IMG/VR virus record: IMGVR_UViG_3300002518_000003
Location: 12,933-76,932 of that record
Origin: a virus
Reading direction: 5' to 3' (one strand)
DNA: 64,000 nt
Below, one piece after another: positions 51,998 through 61,223 of this stretch. Each line of letters begins with the position of its first letter. Within the stretch, counting starts at the first letter, position 1. The position numbers and the translations under genes were made by a program. The notes under the pieces are model-generated. The model was not told the DNA's origin and made no database searches. It saw only the letters and a program-made list of their open reading frames with translations.

Positions 51998-53242
51998 TTA
52001 GATCGCTACGCCACGGTTGATCGCGTCAATAGCACCACCAACATCAATGTGAGCCTGAGCAGGCAGAACGATCTCGTTAGGTGTAACCTCAACGTTTCTT
52101 AGTACGGCGATACCAAGACCCTCATTCTTAACAGCCAAGCTGTAACGTTCCTTCATCTTGACCTTAAGGATATCGTTCCTTGGGTCGGTCCAGTCCTCAA
52201 CCACCAAGCCATGGTCTTCAATGAAGTAACCAAGCTCGTCAGCTGACGCCATGATGATGTCAGTCGTGTTGTTTGCGGTGTTGAATGCCATGAACGGGCT
52301 GACTAGAACACTCATTGGGAACCCGAAGTAACCAGGTAGCTGTGGAGCGCTGGTTAGGTTCTGAGAGTAGTTCGTCAGTGCGGATGGAACATCCTGTGCA
52401 CCAGCGTGCTGACCAGCGTGAGACGGAACCAGATAGTTACCGCCTGCAGCGCCCTGTCCGCCAAACTGAGACGGGAAGTCCATGTTGCCAGGATTGCCTG
52501 TCCATCCCTGGAACATCGCTCCACCACCATTCTGTAGTGCGAATGCTCTCAGGACTGGGTCCTGTACAAACATCAGCCAGGTGAGTGGGTGAACGATAAG
52601 CAGGTTGGGAATGAAACCATTGGCCACTAGTACAGAGTAAGCCTCGAAGAGGTCCTCCATTCTAACAGAGCCGTTAGCTGCTCCGACCAAGTTACGTCCG
52701 GTAGTTGTACCGAACTGCGCAGTCGCAGGAGCGGCGTTGTCGTGAGTGACAGTGCCCTCATTGAGAAGAAGCTCAAAGATTTTGCGCTCCTTATATCTGG
52801 CTAGCGCCTTGCCTGCTGCACTGGTGTGCATCGTGACTACGTCGAATGACGAGTAACGAAGAATTTCCTCAGAGAACTTAACGGCTACACCGGTCTTTCC
52901 GACGCTGGTGATTGCCGTTCCTGGGCCTAACGTGACCCTGATCTCCTGGTATTCTTCTTCCTCACCCATATCGAAGTCACCGTCAAGTGCTCCCATGATC
53001 GGAAGGTTGATGAACGTTCCAGGCTGGAACTGTAGCCTAGTTAGAAGGCTAGGACCGATTAGCAGCGGCTCCACTGCTTCTTGAATTGCGTTTGTGATTA
53101 CACGAGGAATAAAGTATCCGGCTTCTGGTGTGGCCAATGCATCCTCGAAAGAAAGCTTGTCACCATCAAGGCACTTACCCTGATGCCTCCACATATATTC
53201 GTAGCCTCTGAAATCATCCTTAAAGCTCTTACCCTTTGGCAT
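51998..53242 (-). CDS. Major capsid protein, HK97-fold (probable)
   Basis: A 414-aa protein with features of HK97-type capsid proteins. It has a charged N-terminal segment, an extended arm region (FINLPIMGAL), a spine-helix-like stretch, and a P-domain with VRMEDLFEAYSVLVANGF followed by LLIVHPLTWLMFVQDP. The C-terminal strand set includes DELGYFIEDHGLVVEDW and KERYSLAVKNEGLGIAVLR; an ERYSLAV..EG end is common in this fold. It comes two genes after the protease-scaffold fusion, as expected. No long N-terminal delta domain is seen, fitting a separate scaffold. The ribosome site AGGAGATACAAATG is strong. Confidence 0.82.
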   Translation of the reverse strand: MPKGKSFKDDFRGYEYMWRHQGKCLDGDKLSFEDALATPEAGYFIPRVITNAIQEAVEPLLIGPSLLTRLQFQPGTFINLPIMGALDGDFDMGEEEEYQEIRVTLGPGTAITSVGKTGVAVKFSEEILRYSSFDVVTMHTSAAGKALARYKERKIFELLLNEGTVTHDNAAPATAQFGTTTGRNLVGAANGSVRMEDLFEAYSVLVANGFIPNLLIVHPLTWLMFVQDPVLRAFALQNGGGAMFQGWTGNPGNMDFPSQFGGQGAAGGNYLVPSHAGQHAGAQDVPSALTNYSQNLTSAPQLPGYFGFPMSVLVSPFMAFNTANNTTDIIMASADELGYFIEDHGLVVEDWTDPRNDILKVKMKERYSLAVKNEGLGIAVLRNVEVTPNEIVLPAQAHIDVGGAIDAINRGVAI

Positions 53243-53270
53243 TTGTATCTCCTATCTGATTCTCCTCTTT

Positions 53271-54563
53271 TTAGCGAGAAATCAAGTTAACGATTACGCT
53301 TCCAGTCTCTGCTGGAGCCGCGTCTGTGCGTCCTGCTGCCCATACGTTCCAAGGCTGTCCGCCCGTCGCCGTACCTGGCAGTCTGTCAATGTCCGTAAAG
53401 TCGGACGTTGCTCCGGCGAATCCGCCGTTGTCTTCAAACCTAGACCTAACTCGCGTCAGATATGCGGTATCAACATGAGCATCCTGTACTCTTAGTAGCT
53501 GTCCCATGCGGTAGCCAGCGAAGCGTCCCAGCCTATTCTCAAGAGCTCTCTGGTTGGCTACGAGACCTGCGTCACCGTTTCCAAGATCAAGACCCTCGAC
53601 TACTGGAGCCTGCTCCCATCCACCATTGTTGTTTGCGTTGCCACCAACACGTCCTTCTAGGACTAGGTTGGAAGCTGCATTGATGGTGACAAAGTCACCA
53701 GGGCGAGGACCTACACCAGCGTCAGCCTGAAGAGCTCCCTGGAATACTGCCATGCCCTCAATGAGAACGTTAGCTGCTGTGGTGACCCAAGGGTACTCAC
53801 ATGCATAGTCACAAAGGATCGCAACACGACCCTGCTTGTTGTAGTTGTGCTGCCTCAGACCGGTTGGGCTGAAGACAGAGAAGTTCACGTTGGCACCGAA
53901 AGGTCTGGTCAGACCTACTGCTGCTGCAGTTGCTGCCGTCAAGTTACGAGAGCTTCTGTAGTATGAGTAAGGTGCGACACCCTGTGGATAACCGACGGTG
54001 ACTGAGTCTACGAACTCGAAGTTGTAAACGTCAGTGTTGACGATTGTGCCGGACGGGTCAACAACGCCTGCTGGATTGAATGCAGTCGTGTTGTCGCCTG
54101 CTCCGAAGTCCATTGGACAGTTGCCTAGCGTGTCTCTGAGGAATGCCCAGATGACAGGCTCGTTAGCCACGGCTGCTGCGCCACGCGCATCCCAAACTGC
54201 CTGAGCAACGTCAGTTGCGTCATACAGGGTAAGTGCGCCGCCTGCGATGATTCCATCAGCGTCTGCAACACCGAAGTCAAGGCTGCCGGCTGCACCGTTT
54301 GCATACTCTGGGTCGTCACGGACTGCGTCCATCTGTAGTCTGAGTCCTGCCAGGGTTACGAAGCCCAAGCTGTCCATGGAAACTGCCTTACCCGTTAGGA
54401 TAGAGTAGTGATCGCCATGATACTCTTCTAGCTGCTGTACTGGAAGGTACGGGGCTACCTCTGTGCCGATAAAGGGACGAATGCCCTCTGATAGCTCAAC
54501 GTTCGGGACAATAATTCCCTGGTCTGAATACCTTCTGTGGATTGGTGTATAGAGTCTAACCAT
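53271..54563 (-). CDS. Capsid-associated structural protein, 430 aa
   Basis: It lies between the protease-scaffold gene and the major capsid gene and is preceded by a strong AGGAGAATCTAAGAAATG site. The protein is rich in Ala, Gly, Asn and Asp, with elements such as FIGTEVAPYLPVQQLEEYHG, GLRLQMDAVRDD and a late GRFAGYRMGQLLRVQDAH. It could be a vertex or minor capsid protein. A second capsid-type protein is also possible, because its N-terminal part (activation from precursor, E-loop-like VPNVELSEG) has capsid-like traits. I did not find a decisive motif. Confidence 0.65.
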   Translation of the reverse strand: MVRLYTPIHRRYSDQGIIVPNVELSEGIRPFIGTEVAPYLPVQQLEEYHGDHYSILTGKAVSMDSLGFVTLAGLRLQMDAVRDDPEYANGAAGSLDFGVADADGIIAGGALTLYDATDVAQAVWDARGAAAVANEPVIWAFLRDTLGNCPMDFGAGDNTTAFNPAGVVDPSGTIVNTDVYNFEFVDSVTVGYPQGVAPYSYYRSSRNLTAATAAAVGLTRPFGANVNFSVFSPTGLRQHNYNKQGRVAILCDYACEYPWVTTAANVLIEGMAVFQGALQADAGVGPRPGDFVTINAASNLVLEGRVGGNANNNGGWEQAPVVEGLDLGNGDAGLVANQRALENRLGRFAGYRMGQLLRVQDAHVDTAYLTRVRSRFEDNGGFAGATSDFTDIDRLPGTATGGQPWNVWAAGRTDAAPAETGSVIVNLISR

Positions 54564-54580
54564 TTCTTAGATTCTCCTAA

Positions 54581-56398
54581 TTATTGGATCTTTGCGTCAG
54601 CTGGGAAAAGTCCCTGATGCTTGACGTTCTGGAGCCACATTTCGGCCCAGGCTGCGCCCTTATAGAGCTTATGATCCTTGTATTGTTCAACGATTGCTGC
54701 GAACTTGGTGAGGTCAGCCTCAGTCTCGTTCGTCGGATCGTCGACGATTGCATCTTCTACAGTGTCTCTGGCAAGACCAGGAGTGGAGGTTCTTCCTTCC
54801 AGATCCTTTAGCGTGTCAGACAGTGACTCCCATGTTCTGGATGCAAAATCCTTAATCACGGTATCTCTGTCTTCAACAGTCTCTCCGAGAGCGACCTTCT
54901 TGTCAACGATCTTCTCGGCCACGAGATCATGAGCTCTCTTGTTAAACTCAAGAGCTGCCTCGTTGGCTCGGTTAAGCTCGTCTTCTACGGAGGTGAGGTT
55001 TCTACGAAGTAGCTCAACCATCTGATCTTTCTCAGAAAGCTTAACCTTTAGATCTTCAATCTCATCCTGTAGCTTGGTGACGGGGTCAGTTTCCCCATCT
55101 CCCTCTCCAATAACTCCTGCGTCATCGGAAGTATCTGTATTTCCCTGAGAATCATCAAACTTCTTCTCAGCCTTGTCAAGCTCAGAAAGAAGCAGGGTCT
55201 TTAGCCCCTCTCCCTCCTCAACCTGGTCAAGGACCTTTCTCACGGCTTCTGCGTGAGCAGCGTCTGGCACTGGGAATGTTCTACCTACGCCAATGAAGGC
55301 GGAGTCATCTAGCTCAGCTAACTTCTCATCAGTCAGCTTTGCGTCCTCTGGTAGGTGTTCGACCAGCGTTGCATAGTTAGTCGCTGTGTCCTTGGTAATG
55401 TTCATGAGGCTTAGCATATTTGTCTCCCTCTGTTCTGGATCCTTAATTGTCGGATCGATATCCTCTGCCGATTCTGTCTTCTTGTCTAGAAGCATCAGCA
55501 TGTCGGTAAATCTTGTTTGGAAGTCGAGGATATTATTGTCTTCCTCGTCCTCTATATTAATAACAGACACATCCCCATTTTCATCCTTATTACGAACAAA
55601 AAGCTCATAGAATCCTTTAGGGATTTCCTTGTCATCCATCTTGATATCAACGCGCTTGTCCGCAAACCCTGCAGTTCCGAGCTCTACGACCTGAGAATGA
55701 ACGAGAGCTGGGTGGTTGACGAAAGAGTACTCATCGTAGGCGATTCCACCAGGAATAAGTACACACTCAAGACCCTTGTAGTCTTCACCAGGAGAGTGGT
55801 CGCAAGGACCATCGTCTGCCCAGTCGGTCGGTTCATCGTTGATCATGCAGGTAGAACACCAGGCATGTGCCGCTCTGAAGCCAGCAGAACCAGTAAGGTA
55901 TCTTCCGTCTGCCAATTTCTCAATTGCATCTCTATCAGTGATTCTCAGGTGTCCACGGATACGGCCAAGACCTTGATAGGTCTCATCCTTGGAAAGTCTT
56001 AGCATCTCTCCAAAGACCGCAGCCTTGTCCTTGACCTTCCAAAAGTCATTAAGCTTTACGTAGTCCCTTACAGAGTCGTTGGCGTGCATGACCTGGTCCA
56101 TGGTGTTGATGTATCTGGCGTCGATGATCCTGCCAATGGGATCTAAGTGATCCTCATGGTGTAGCTGGATTGGCTTTCCGTATGGCTTGAGCCAAGACTT
56201 CACTCCTCTGGCGACTTCGTCTGGCAGGTAGAGAGCGCGGTTCTTTGTCTTCAGTCCTGCGAATGTCAGGTCTGCAAGGACCTCCAAGGACTGTCCTGCT
56301 CCAAGGTGGTTGTCTGCAAACTTCTGCGCGAGCCTACCATCAGTGAGCTTGACTGGCTTGATCTCGATATAGTCTCTGAACCTAATAAACTTATCCAT
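54581..56398 (-). CDS. Prohead protease fused to scaffold-like C-terminus
   Basis: A 605-aa protein, started at 56398 (MDKFIRFRDY), where GGAGAAAAAGAGAATG gives a ribosome site. The protease part (~1-235) has IQLHHEDHLDPIGRI (H80-H84) as probable catalytic His, YLTGS171AGFRA as probable nucleophile region, and YSFVNHPA near 229. All are typical of phage prohead proteases. An unusual C181xxC184 ... C199-D-H201 group could bind zinc. The rest (~250-605) is acidic with a coiled coil (DEIEDLKVKLSEKDQMVELL; DELNRANEAALEFNKRAH), as in scaffolds. Fusion keeps protease and scaffold at equal amounts inside the procapsid. Confidence 0.85.
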   Translation of the reverse strand: MDKFIRFRDYIEIKPVKLTDGRLAQKFADNHLGAGQSLEVLADLTFAGLKTKNRALYLPDEVARGVKSWLKPYGKPIQLHHEDHLDPIGRIIDARYINTMDQVMHANDSVRDYVKLNDFWKVKDKAAVFGEMLRLSKDETYQGLGRIRGHLRITDRDAIEKLADGRYLTGSAGFRAAHAWCSTCMINDEPTDWADDGPCDHSPGEDYKGLECVLIPGGIAYDEYSFVNHPALVHSQVVELGTAGFADKRVDIKMDDKEIPKGFYELFVRNKDENGDVSVINIEDEEDNNILDFQTRFTDMLMLLDKKTESAEDIDPTIKDPEQRETNMLSLMNITKDTATNYATLVEHLPEDAKLTDEKLAELDDSAFIGVGRTFPVPDAAHAEAVRKVLDQVEEGEGLKTLLLSELDKAEKKFDDSQGNTDTSDDAGVIGEGDGETDPVTKLQDEIEDLKVKLSEKDQMVELLRRNLTSVEDELNRANEAALEFNKRAHDLVAEKIVDKKVALGETVEDRDTVIKDFASRTWESLSDTLKDLEGRTSTPGLARDTVEDAIVDDPTNETEADLTKFAAIVEQYKDHKLYKGAAWAEMWLQNVKHQGLFPADAKIQ

Positions 56399-56429
56399 TC
56401 TCTTTTTCTCCAATTTCCTACTCAGGCGC

Positions 56430-56852
56430 TTACGCATCTTGCTTCTCTAAGTACTGAACTGCTTTTTTCAATAAAGCAATATCATCTTTGAATGATCCCA
56501 AAGCAGTATTGCAATGGATACACAGAGGGCCCCGAATCTTACCAGATAAGTGATCGTGATCAAGGTGCATAATAGTTTCTTCGGGCATAGATCCACATAT
56601 TTCACAACCAGAAGAAATCAATTCTTTATACTTATCCCAATCAAGGCCATATTTACTCTTAACTCTATATTTACGATCATAAAGCTTTCTTTCCTCTTTG
56701 GTAAGATCTCGATATCTTTTCTGTTTTTCTTGTTCACGTTCTTTATTCTTTTCGTAATAAGCCGCTTTCTGAGCCTTGACTCTATCAGGGTGATTCTCCC
56801 GATATCTTTGCTGAGCCAACCTCTTTTGCTCTCGAAGAACTTCGTTAATCAT
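56430..56852 (-). CDS. HNH homing endonuclease, endonuclease VII type
   Basis: A 140-aa protein starting at 56852 (MINEVLREQKR), overlapping the portal stop by eight bases and preceded by AGAGGACAG. A longer frame would lie entirely within the portal gene. The N-terminal half is a highly basic helix-rich region, probably DNA-binding. The C-terminal half has CEICGSMPEE, the catalytic MHLDHDH, and SGKIRGPLCIHCNTALG, the endonuclease VII-type metal-binding site with CxxC zinc pairs. It separates portal and protease and has no structural role. It is related to the endonuclease at 32694, which has extra zinc ribbons. Confidence 0.88.
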   Translation of the reverse strand: MINEVLREQKRLAQQRYRENHPDRVKAQKAAYYEKNKEREQEKQKRYRDLTKEERKLYDRKYRVKSKYGLDWDKYKELISSGCEICGSMPEETIMHLDHDHLSGKIRGPLCIHCNTALGSFKDDIALLKKAVQYLEKQDA

Positions 56853-58935
56853 CTGTCCTCTTTGGGGTGAGATCACATTGGCACATGGGATGGTAGGGAG
56901 GAACCTCATCGATTCCCAAAGCCAAGAGCTGTATTTCCTGTCCGTGGCGTTCCTTACAGATATCATCCTCATCACTGTGCTGTGTTGAGATCGCGACTTC
57001 GTGCCCAAGAGCATTCATGGCGATACCCTTTCCAAAGTTCTCTGCACGATGCATGTCGGTTGCAGCAATGAACTTTGTTCTGTACCTCAATGAGTTGAAT
57101 GCCAGCCTCACCTCCGGAGACTTGTCTCCTCTTTGTGAAACTAGATTTCCAATCAGATGACTGACCTGTCTATAAAGACGATCTATGTCTGAATCGAACC
57201 GTGTGATCATAGGCGCCATACGCCTACCGACCAATTGCTCTGCATCGCTATGAGAAAGACCACCAGCTCTAGCTCCTCTGACCATCGCGTTAAAGACCTT
57301 GCTCTTATACTCTTGTTTTGAAGCTGTCGCTCCAGCAAGGATGGTCTGTCGAATCAAGCCTTGGTTAAGTCTATCTCCATCTCTCTTGATCAAAGAGATT
57401 ACGTCGTCTCTGATCTCGTCGAACTGTTCACCTAGCCCCATGTCCACAAAGCTACGCTTCTTCTCTGGGCCACTCTTGGTCCCATGCTGATTAGAAGGTC
57501 TGGTCTTTGTAGCCGTAGCCTTCTTTGCAGGATCGTCCGAAGAAGACCCCGCTGCAGGAGAAGGAGCCAACCTTGCGGTCTCTTGAAGCATGCTCTTCTC
57601 AACCTTCTCTAAGTGAAGATCACTCTCGTCACCAGGAGAAAGAGGATTCCTGTTCATTCGTTCTCTTGCCTCATTCAGTGTCCAGACATTCGACTGGTAC
57701 ATCAAGGAGGCATGCGTATCTACCTTGATCTGTTGTTCAGTATCAATCTCATTGAAGCGGTGACGTACCGCTCTGTCCAAAGATAGCTTGTCGCCATCAA
57801 AGGTGCTTTCCAATAACAGTTCATCTAACACAAACGTCTTGATCTGATCAGAGAGAACCTGTTGATAAAACTTAACATTGTCGATTAAGAGCCTTGACAT
57901 ATTATCTGCCGTAGCTCTGTTGGCAGTGTTTCCGTCACCGAAGTCTACAGCGGAAACTCCTAGTCCAGCAATAATTCTTTTCTTGAAGTGCTCTAGGTAT
58001 CCCTCTACCTTTAGAGCACTGCCCTCTGCTCCGACAGGCTTGATCTCATGTCTCTCTGGAGTTACGAGCATTCCTTCTGCAGGGAGCATCTCAATCTCTT
58101 TGCGTACAAGGTCAATCTCAGACTCTCCGTCTGTATAGACCTGTGCGGGAGCGTCCTCTGTGCCGACTGTGTATTGGTATAGCGGGAAGAGGTGTTGGTA
58201 GACCAGGATCTCTACGTTCTGTTCGATTCTACGAAGAGCACGGATATCATCTAGTACTGGAATGATTGAAGGAGTCCCCACGTCAAAGTGACCTTTGCGA
58301 TTGAAGTGGAAGTGAATGACGTCGTGAGCTGGATACTCCTTCTTGGATCCATCTGGCATTACCTGACGATATCTTTCTACCTTTCCATTGGACTTGTTTC
58401 TTTTGATCTCTACGGTTTCAGGGGAGAGGCGGAAGTAGGCAGCGATAGGTTCAAGTTTCTTTCCATCAGGAGTTGTTCGAACCAGCCCTCCAGAGACAGG
58501 TCTGCCTTTGTTATCGAATTCTTTGCGAACCTTTACCATGAAGGAGTTGGAGTATCTGATCAGGTCATGACCGACACCCACAAGGAGATTCCAGAATGAA
58601 TGACAGCAGGCCCTTTCTATTTGAGAGATCCTCTTCAGGATATACTGGACAGACTGCTCATCTTGACCAACGAAGTCGAAGCCCTCCTTAAACATCAGTG
58701 CAAGCTTCTTTAGATGAGCCTGCATTACATAAGACTCTGTGTCTTCTGCCTGACCTATCTCAAGGAAGTTGTATTCAGGTACGTTGAAGCCATCGCCTGA
58801 CCAACGACCACCGCCCAGAGCTTGGGGGTAATTGAGTGTAGGGTCTATCAATGTGCGGACACGAGAGATCCTAATCGTCTTGGATCTCTGCTTCTTAGCG
58901 TCTGTACTTTTGAACCAATCGTCCCAAAAAGCCAT
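56845..58935 (-). CDS. Portal protein fused to MuF-like minor head domain
   Basis: A 696-aa protein. The N-terminal ~450 residues fit a portal: a clip/stem-like order with HDVIHFHFNRKG, DDIRALRRIEQNVEILVYQHLFP and a C-terminal helical crown. After a disordered linker (~455-500; Pro/Ser/Lys-rich) comes a MuF/SPP1 gp7-like domain containing ATDMHRAENFGKG and DICKERHGQEIQ, ending VPPYHPMCQCDLTPK. The HPxCxC end is typical of that family, and these residues probably bind metal. Portals are dodecamers at the packaging vertex; the fused domain may act at the portal or be injected. Fusions are known but uncommon. Confidence 0.85.
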   Translation of the reverse strand: MAFWDDWFKSTDAKKQRSKTIRISRVRTLIDPTLNYPQALGGGRWSGDGFNVPEYNFLEIGQAEDTESYVMQAHLKKLALMFKEGFDFVGQDEQSVQYILKRISQIERACCHSFWNLLVGVGHDLIRYSNSFMVKVRKEFDNKGRPVSGGLVRTTPDGKKLEPIAAYFRLSPETVEIKRNKSNGKVERYRQVMPDGSKKEYPAHDVIHFHFNRKGHFDVGTPSIIPVLDDIRALRRIEQNVEILVYQHLFPLYQYTVGTEDAPAQVYTDGESEIDLVRKEIEMLPAEGMLVTPERHEIKPVGAEGSALKVEGYLEHFKKRIIAGLGVSAVDFGDGNTANRATADNMSRLLIDNVKFYQQVLSDQIKTFVLDELLLESTFDGDKLSLDRAVRHRFNEIDTEQQIKVDTHASLMYQSNVWTLNEARERMNRNPLSPGDESDLHLEKVEKSMLQETARLAPSPAAGSSSDDPAKKATATKTRPSNQHGTKSGPEKKRSFVDMGLGEQFDEIRDDVISLIKRDGDRLNQGLIRQTILAGATASKQEYKSKVFNAMVRGARAGGLSHSDAEQLVGRRMAPMITRFDSDIDRLYRQVSHLIGNLVSQRGDKSPEVRLAFNSLRYRTKFIAATDMHRAENFGKGIAMNALGHEVAISTQHSDEDDICKERHGQEIQLLALGIDEVPPYHPMCQCDLTPKRTDD

Positions 58936-60417
58936 TTACAACTCCTTCTCTTGTTCTAGAATCCAAGCCTGCATACGACTTAGATCGAGGCTTTGATGTC
59001 CTCTAGTGCACTTGGCAAAGGAAGAGAACACTTCTTGTGTCTCTTGCCCTTGTGCGTTCTTGTCAGATCCACCAGAGCTGCTGCCAAGGTCTGGGCCACC
59101 CCAGATAAATCCTGCAAGAGCACCGTCGGCGTCTCTCTTTACTGTAACATCACCCGGCATAGACGGACTCAACGCAGCGACAAAAGACTCAATCGCATCT
59201 TCGCTGAGATCCTTTCCATTGCAATACTCATCTATGTTCTCAGAGTTTACCGCTACGATAAGGAACGCGCCCATAAAAGCCAGCAACCTAAGAAGATGCT
59301 TGATCTGCAAAGTGATTTTAAGAAAGAAACCCGAAGACTGTGAATCTGAAATAAGGATCTCTTTCAAAAACTTCTCTACTAACAATAACTTGTCTCTCGC
59401 CAGAGCCTCGCCTTCTAGAAGCTTTTGACCTAACGAACCGAGAGTAGATGTATAGGCCAACCCTAATCCAGTGCAGTCATCTAGCTTTGTCAGACCGCCC
59501 TGAAACTTCTTTGTATCTCCAGTAAGGGTAGACTGTACCAACCTCTTGTTGGACTTATTGACTTCTCTTAAGCAGTGCCTTGCTCCCTCTGTGCCTGGGA
59601 TCTTTTCCATCTCAGTGATCAGAGAGGTTATAATACATTCGATAGGCTGAAAGATAAGGCCCATCCATTTTCTCAAGATAGCCATAAGCATATTTGTATA
59701 TGGCTGAAGCATGGACCCAAGCAGCCCATTAAGCAAGTCTCCAAGAGAAACATCCTTCAATGAGTTTGCCAGATTGGAAAGCAAGAACTTAAGCACTCCT
59801 ATCATTGCAATGATGTCTGGAACACACATGCCATTGAGGAAGTTGAGCACATCACAAAGATCAATCAACTCATCAAGACGACCAAGGAAATCAAATAGCT
59901 CATCCAACCAAAGAAGACGAGCCTTCCAGTCTAGATCGAATGCCTCCAGTACGTTTCCCCAATCGACCCCAGCCAATGTCGGTCTATCACAGGGAATACA
60001 ATTTGCCCAAAGTTGTCTAAGCTTCTTTTCAACCTCAGCGGTATCTCCAGTAAAGATGTCTCCTGCCCAAGAGTCGAGCCCCATATTGGGACGCCTATCC
60101 TCTTTTCCAGGATTGGGACTTGCAGCAGGAGAGACGATTACCGGATCGGAGTCTGTTCCCTCTTCCGCATCTCTCTCCGCTGTATCCACGACCTGTAAAG
60201 GATCGGTCTTGTCTTTGTTCTCTACCTCTTTGAAGGCGGTTCCGATGGCCGTTGCAGCCTCCATGTGCTTTACAATGGTTCTTGTATGAAGTGCATCAAG
60301 GGCAGGCTCTGCATGAAGAGATCCAGAAAGGACCTTGCCAAAGAGGAACTCTTCGTAAGCGGTTACCAGAACACCTGCCTGTTGTATCTGAGCAAGTACA
60401 ATTTGTGGCGCTGCCAT
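58936..60417 (-). CDS. Hydrophobic virion-region protein, 493 aa
   Basis: An unusual protein between small packaging genes and the portal. Residues ~155-270 are rich in Leu/Ile/Phe/Met: LDELFDFLGRLDELIDLCDV, DIIAMIGVLKFLLSNL, LLNGLLGSMLQPYTNMLM and MGLIFQPIECIITSLI. A further segment, LLRLLAFMGAFLIVAVNS, lies near residue 385. Several could enter a membrane. The N- and C-termini are hydrophilic. A protein packaged near the portal and delivered into the cell envelope would fit, but no family was recognised. The stop abuts the portal start. Confidence 0.62.
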   Translation of the reverse strand: MAAPQIVLAQIQQAGVLVTAYEEFLFGKVLSGSLHAEPALDALHTRTIVKHMEAATAIGTAFKEVENKDKTDPLQVVDTAERDAEEGTDSDPVIVSPAASPNPGKEDRRPNMGLDSWAGDIFTGDTAEVEKKLRQLWANCIPCDRPTLAGVDWGNVLEAFDLDWKARLLWLDELFDFLGRLDELIDLCDVLNFLNGMCVPDIIAMIGVLKFLLSNLANSLKDVSLGDLLNGLLGSMLQPYTNMLMAILRKWMGLIFQPIECIITSLITEMEKIPGTEGARHCLREVNKSNKRLVQSTLTGDTKKFQGGLTKLDDCTGLGLAYTSTLGSLGQKLLEGEALARDKLLLVEKFLKEILISDSQSSGFFLKITLQIKHLLRLLAFMGAFLIVAVNSENIDEYCNGKDLSEDAIESFVAALSPSMPGDVTVKRDADGALAGFIWGGPDLGSSSGGSDKNAQGQETQEVFSSFAKCTRGHQSLDLSRMQAWILEQEKEL

Positions 60418-60798
60418 TTAATCCACCAAACTGAAAGGCTTCTTCTTTTCCTTTCCCTCAAAATCAACTCTGGCAGTGAAGAACTCTATGCCTTCCCTGA
60501 CACTCTTGATCAGACTCGTTGCAATCGCTTCCAAGAGAGACACAGAGCCCTCAAGCCAGATGACTGAGGTGGTCAAGCCCTCCTGCTTAACGGCGGTTCC
60601 CGCTACGGATACTGCATGTGAATGGGTAGAAAGACCTGCAGACAGTCTCTTGATTGCAGTGCTTACATCTTCTTTGTGTGCAAAGTCCTCAAGAAGAAAA
60701 GGATAGATCTCTTGGTATAGCTCTCGCAGCTGTGCCTGACGACGATCTGTTTCACTTCTTTCCAACTCAAGAATCTGTGCGGGTGTTAGTTGTGACAT
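60418..60798 (-). CDS. Small helical protein, 126 aa
   Basis: The N-terminal third is a strongly helical, charged region (ILELERSETDRRQAQLRELY) that may form a coiled coil. The rest is mixed, with a helix SLLEAIATSLIKSVREGIEF and a charged end. It is joined to both neighbours by tight junctions (TAATG at its start). No family was recognised; an adaptor between packaging and portal proteins is a possibility. Confidence 0.6.
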   Translation of the reverse strand: MSQLTPAQILELERSETDRRQAQLRELYQEIYPFLLEDFAHKEDVSTAIKRLSAGLSTHSHAVSVAGTAVKQEGLTTSVIWLEGSVSLLEAIATSLIKSVREGIEFFTARVDFEGKEKKKPFSLVD

Positions 60799-61223
60799 TA
60801 GGCCTCTGCTCCTAATAGAAGACCCAGGTCTTTAGCATACTCTACGATCTTTCTATACATTGAATAGGTCACCTCTACTATAGGTTCCTTTGACTCGAAG
60901 AGGTTGTTGACTGTCTTGAACAAGTCTGGTTGCGTAGCGGGGTCAATGGGCATGATGAGACCCTGGCTTCTTCTCTCCAGAAGATCAAGCGCCTCCTGGC
61001 TTCTTCGATCGACTTCACGATAGCCTTCAAGTATCTCTCTTACTGTGGGTGTTGTACCGAGTGGCTGGGCTGGTTTCTCATGGCTGGCAAGAGTATCCAG
61101 CGGAACGATGGGCCTGTCTCCATTAAAAGACGGACGAGAGTGCAAGACCTTCTTGTCTCCGGAAGACAGGTCTTCCTGAGAGGAGTCTCCTTGGATGGTT
61201 ACCTGAACAGCATAGTTAATCAT
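60798..61223 (-). CDS. Hypothetical protein, 141 aa
   Basis: The N-terminal ~60 residues look disordered (Ser/Pro/Asp-rich). The C-terminal half is helical and charged (EILEGYREVDRRSQEALDLL; YSMYRKIVEYAKDLGLLLGA). The start overlaps the stop of the 37-residue gene as TAATG and the stop overlaps the next ATG the same way. It could be a small terminase-like or head protein, but no motif was seen. Confidence 0.6.
   Translation of the reverse strand: MINYAVQVTIQGDSSQEDLSSGDKKVLHSRPSFNGDRPIVPLDTLASHEKPAQPLGTTPTVREILEGYREVDRRSQEALDLLERRSQGLIMPIDPATQPDLFKTVNNLFESKEPIVEVTYSMYRKIVEYAKDLGLLLGAEA

Noticed and set aside
56853-57014. Longer start of the endonuclease gene at 57014
   Set aside because: The extra 54 codons lie inside the portal gene in another frame and match no part of the endonuclease family.
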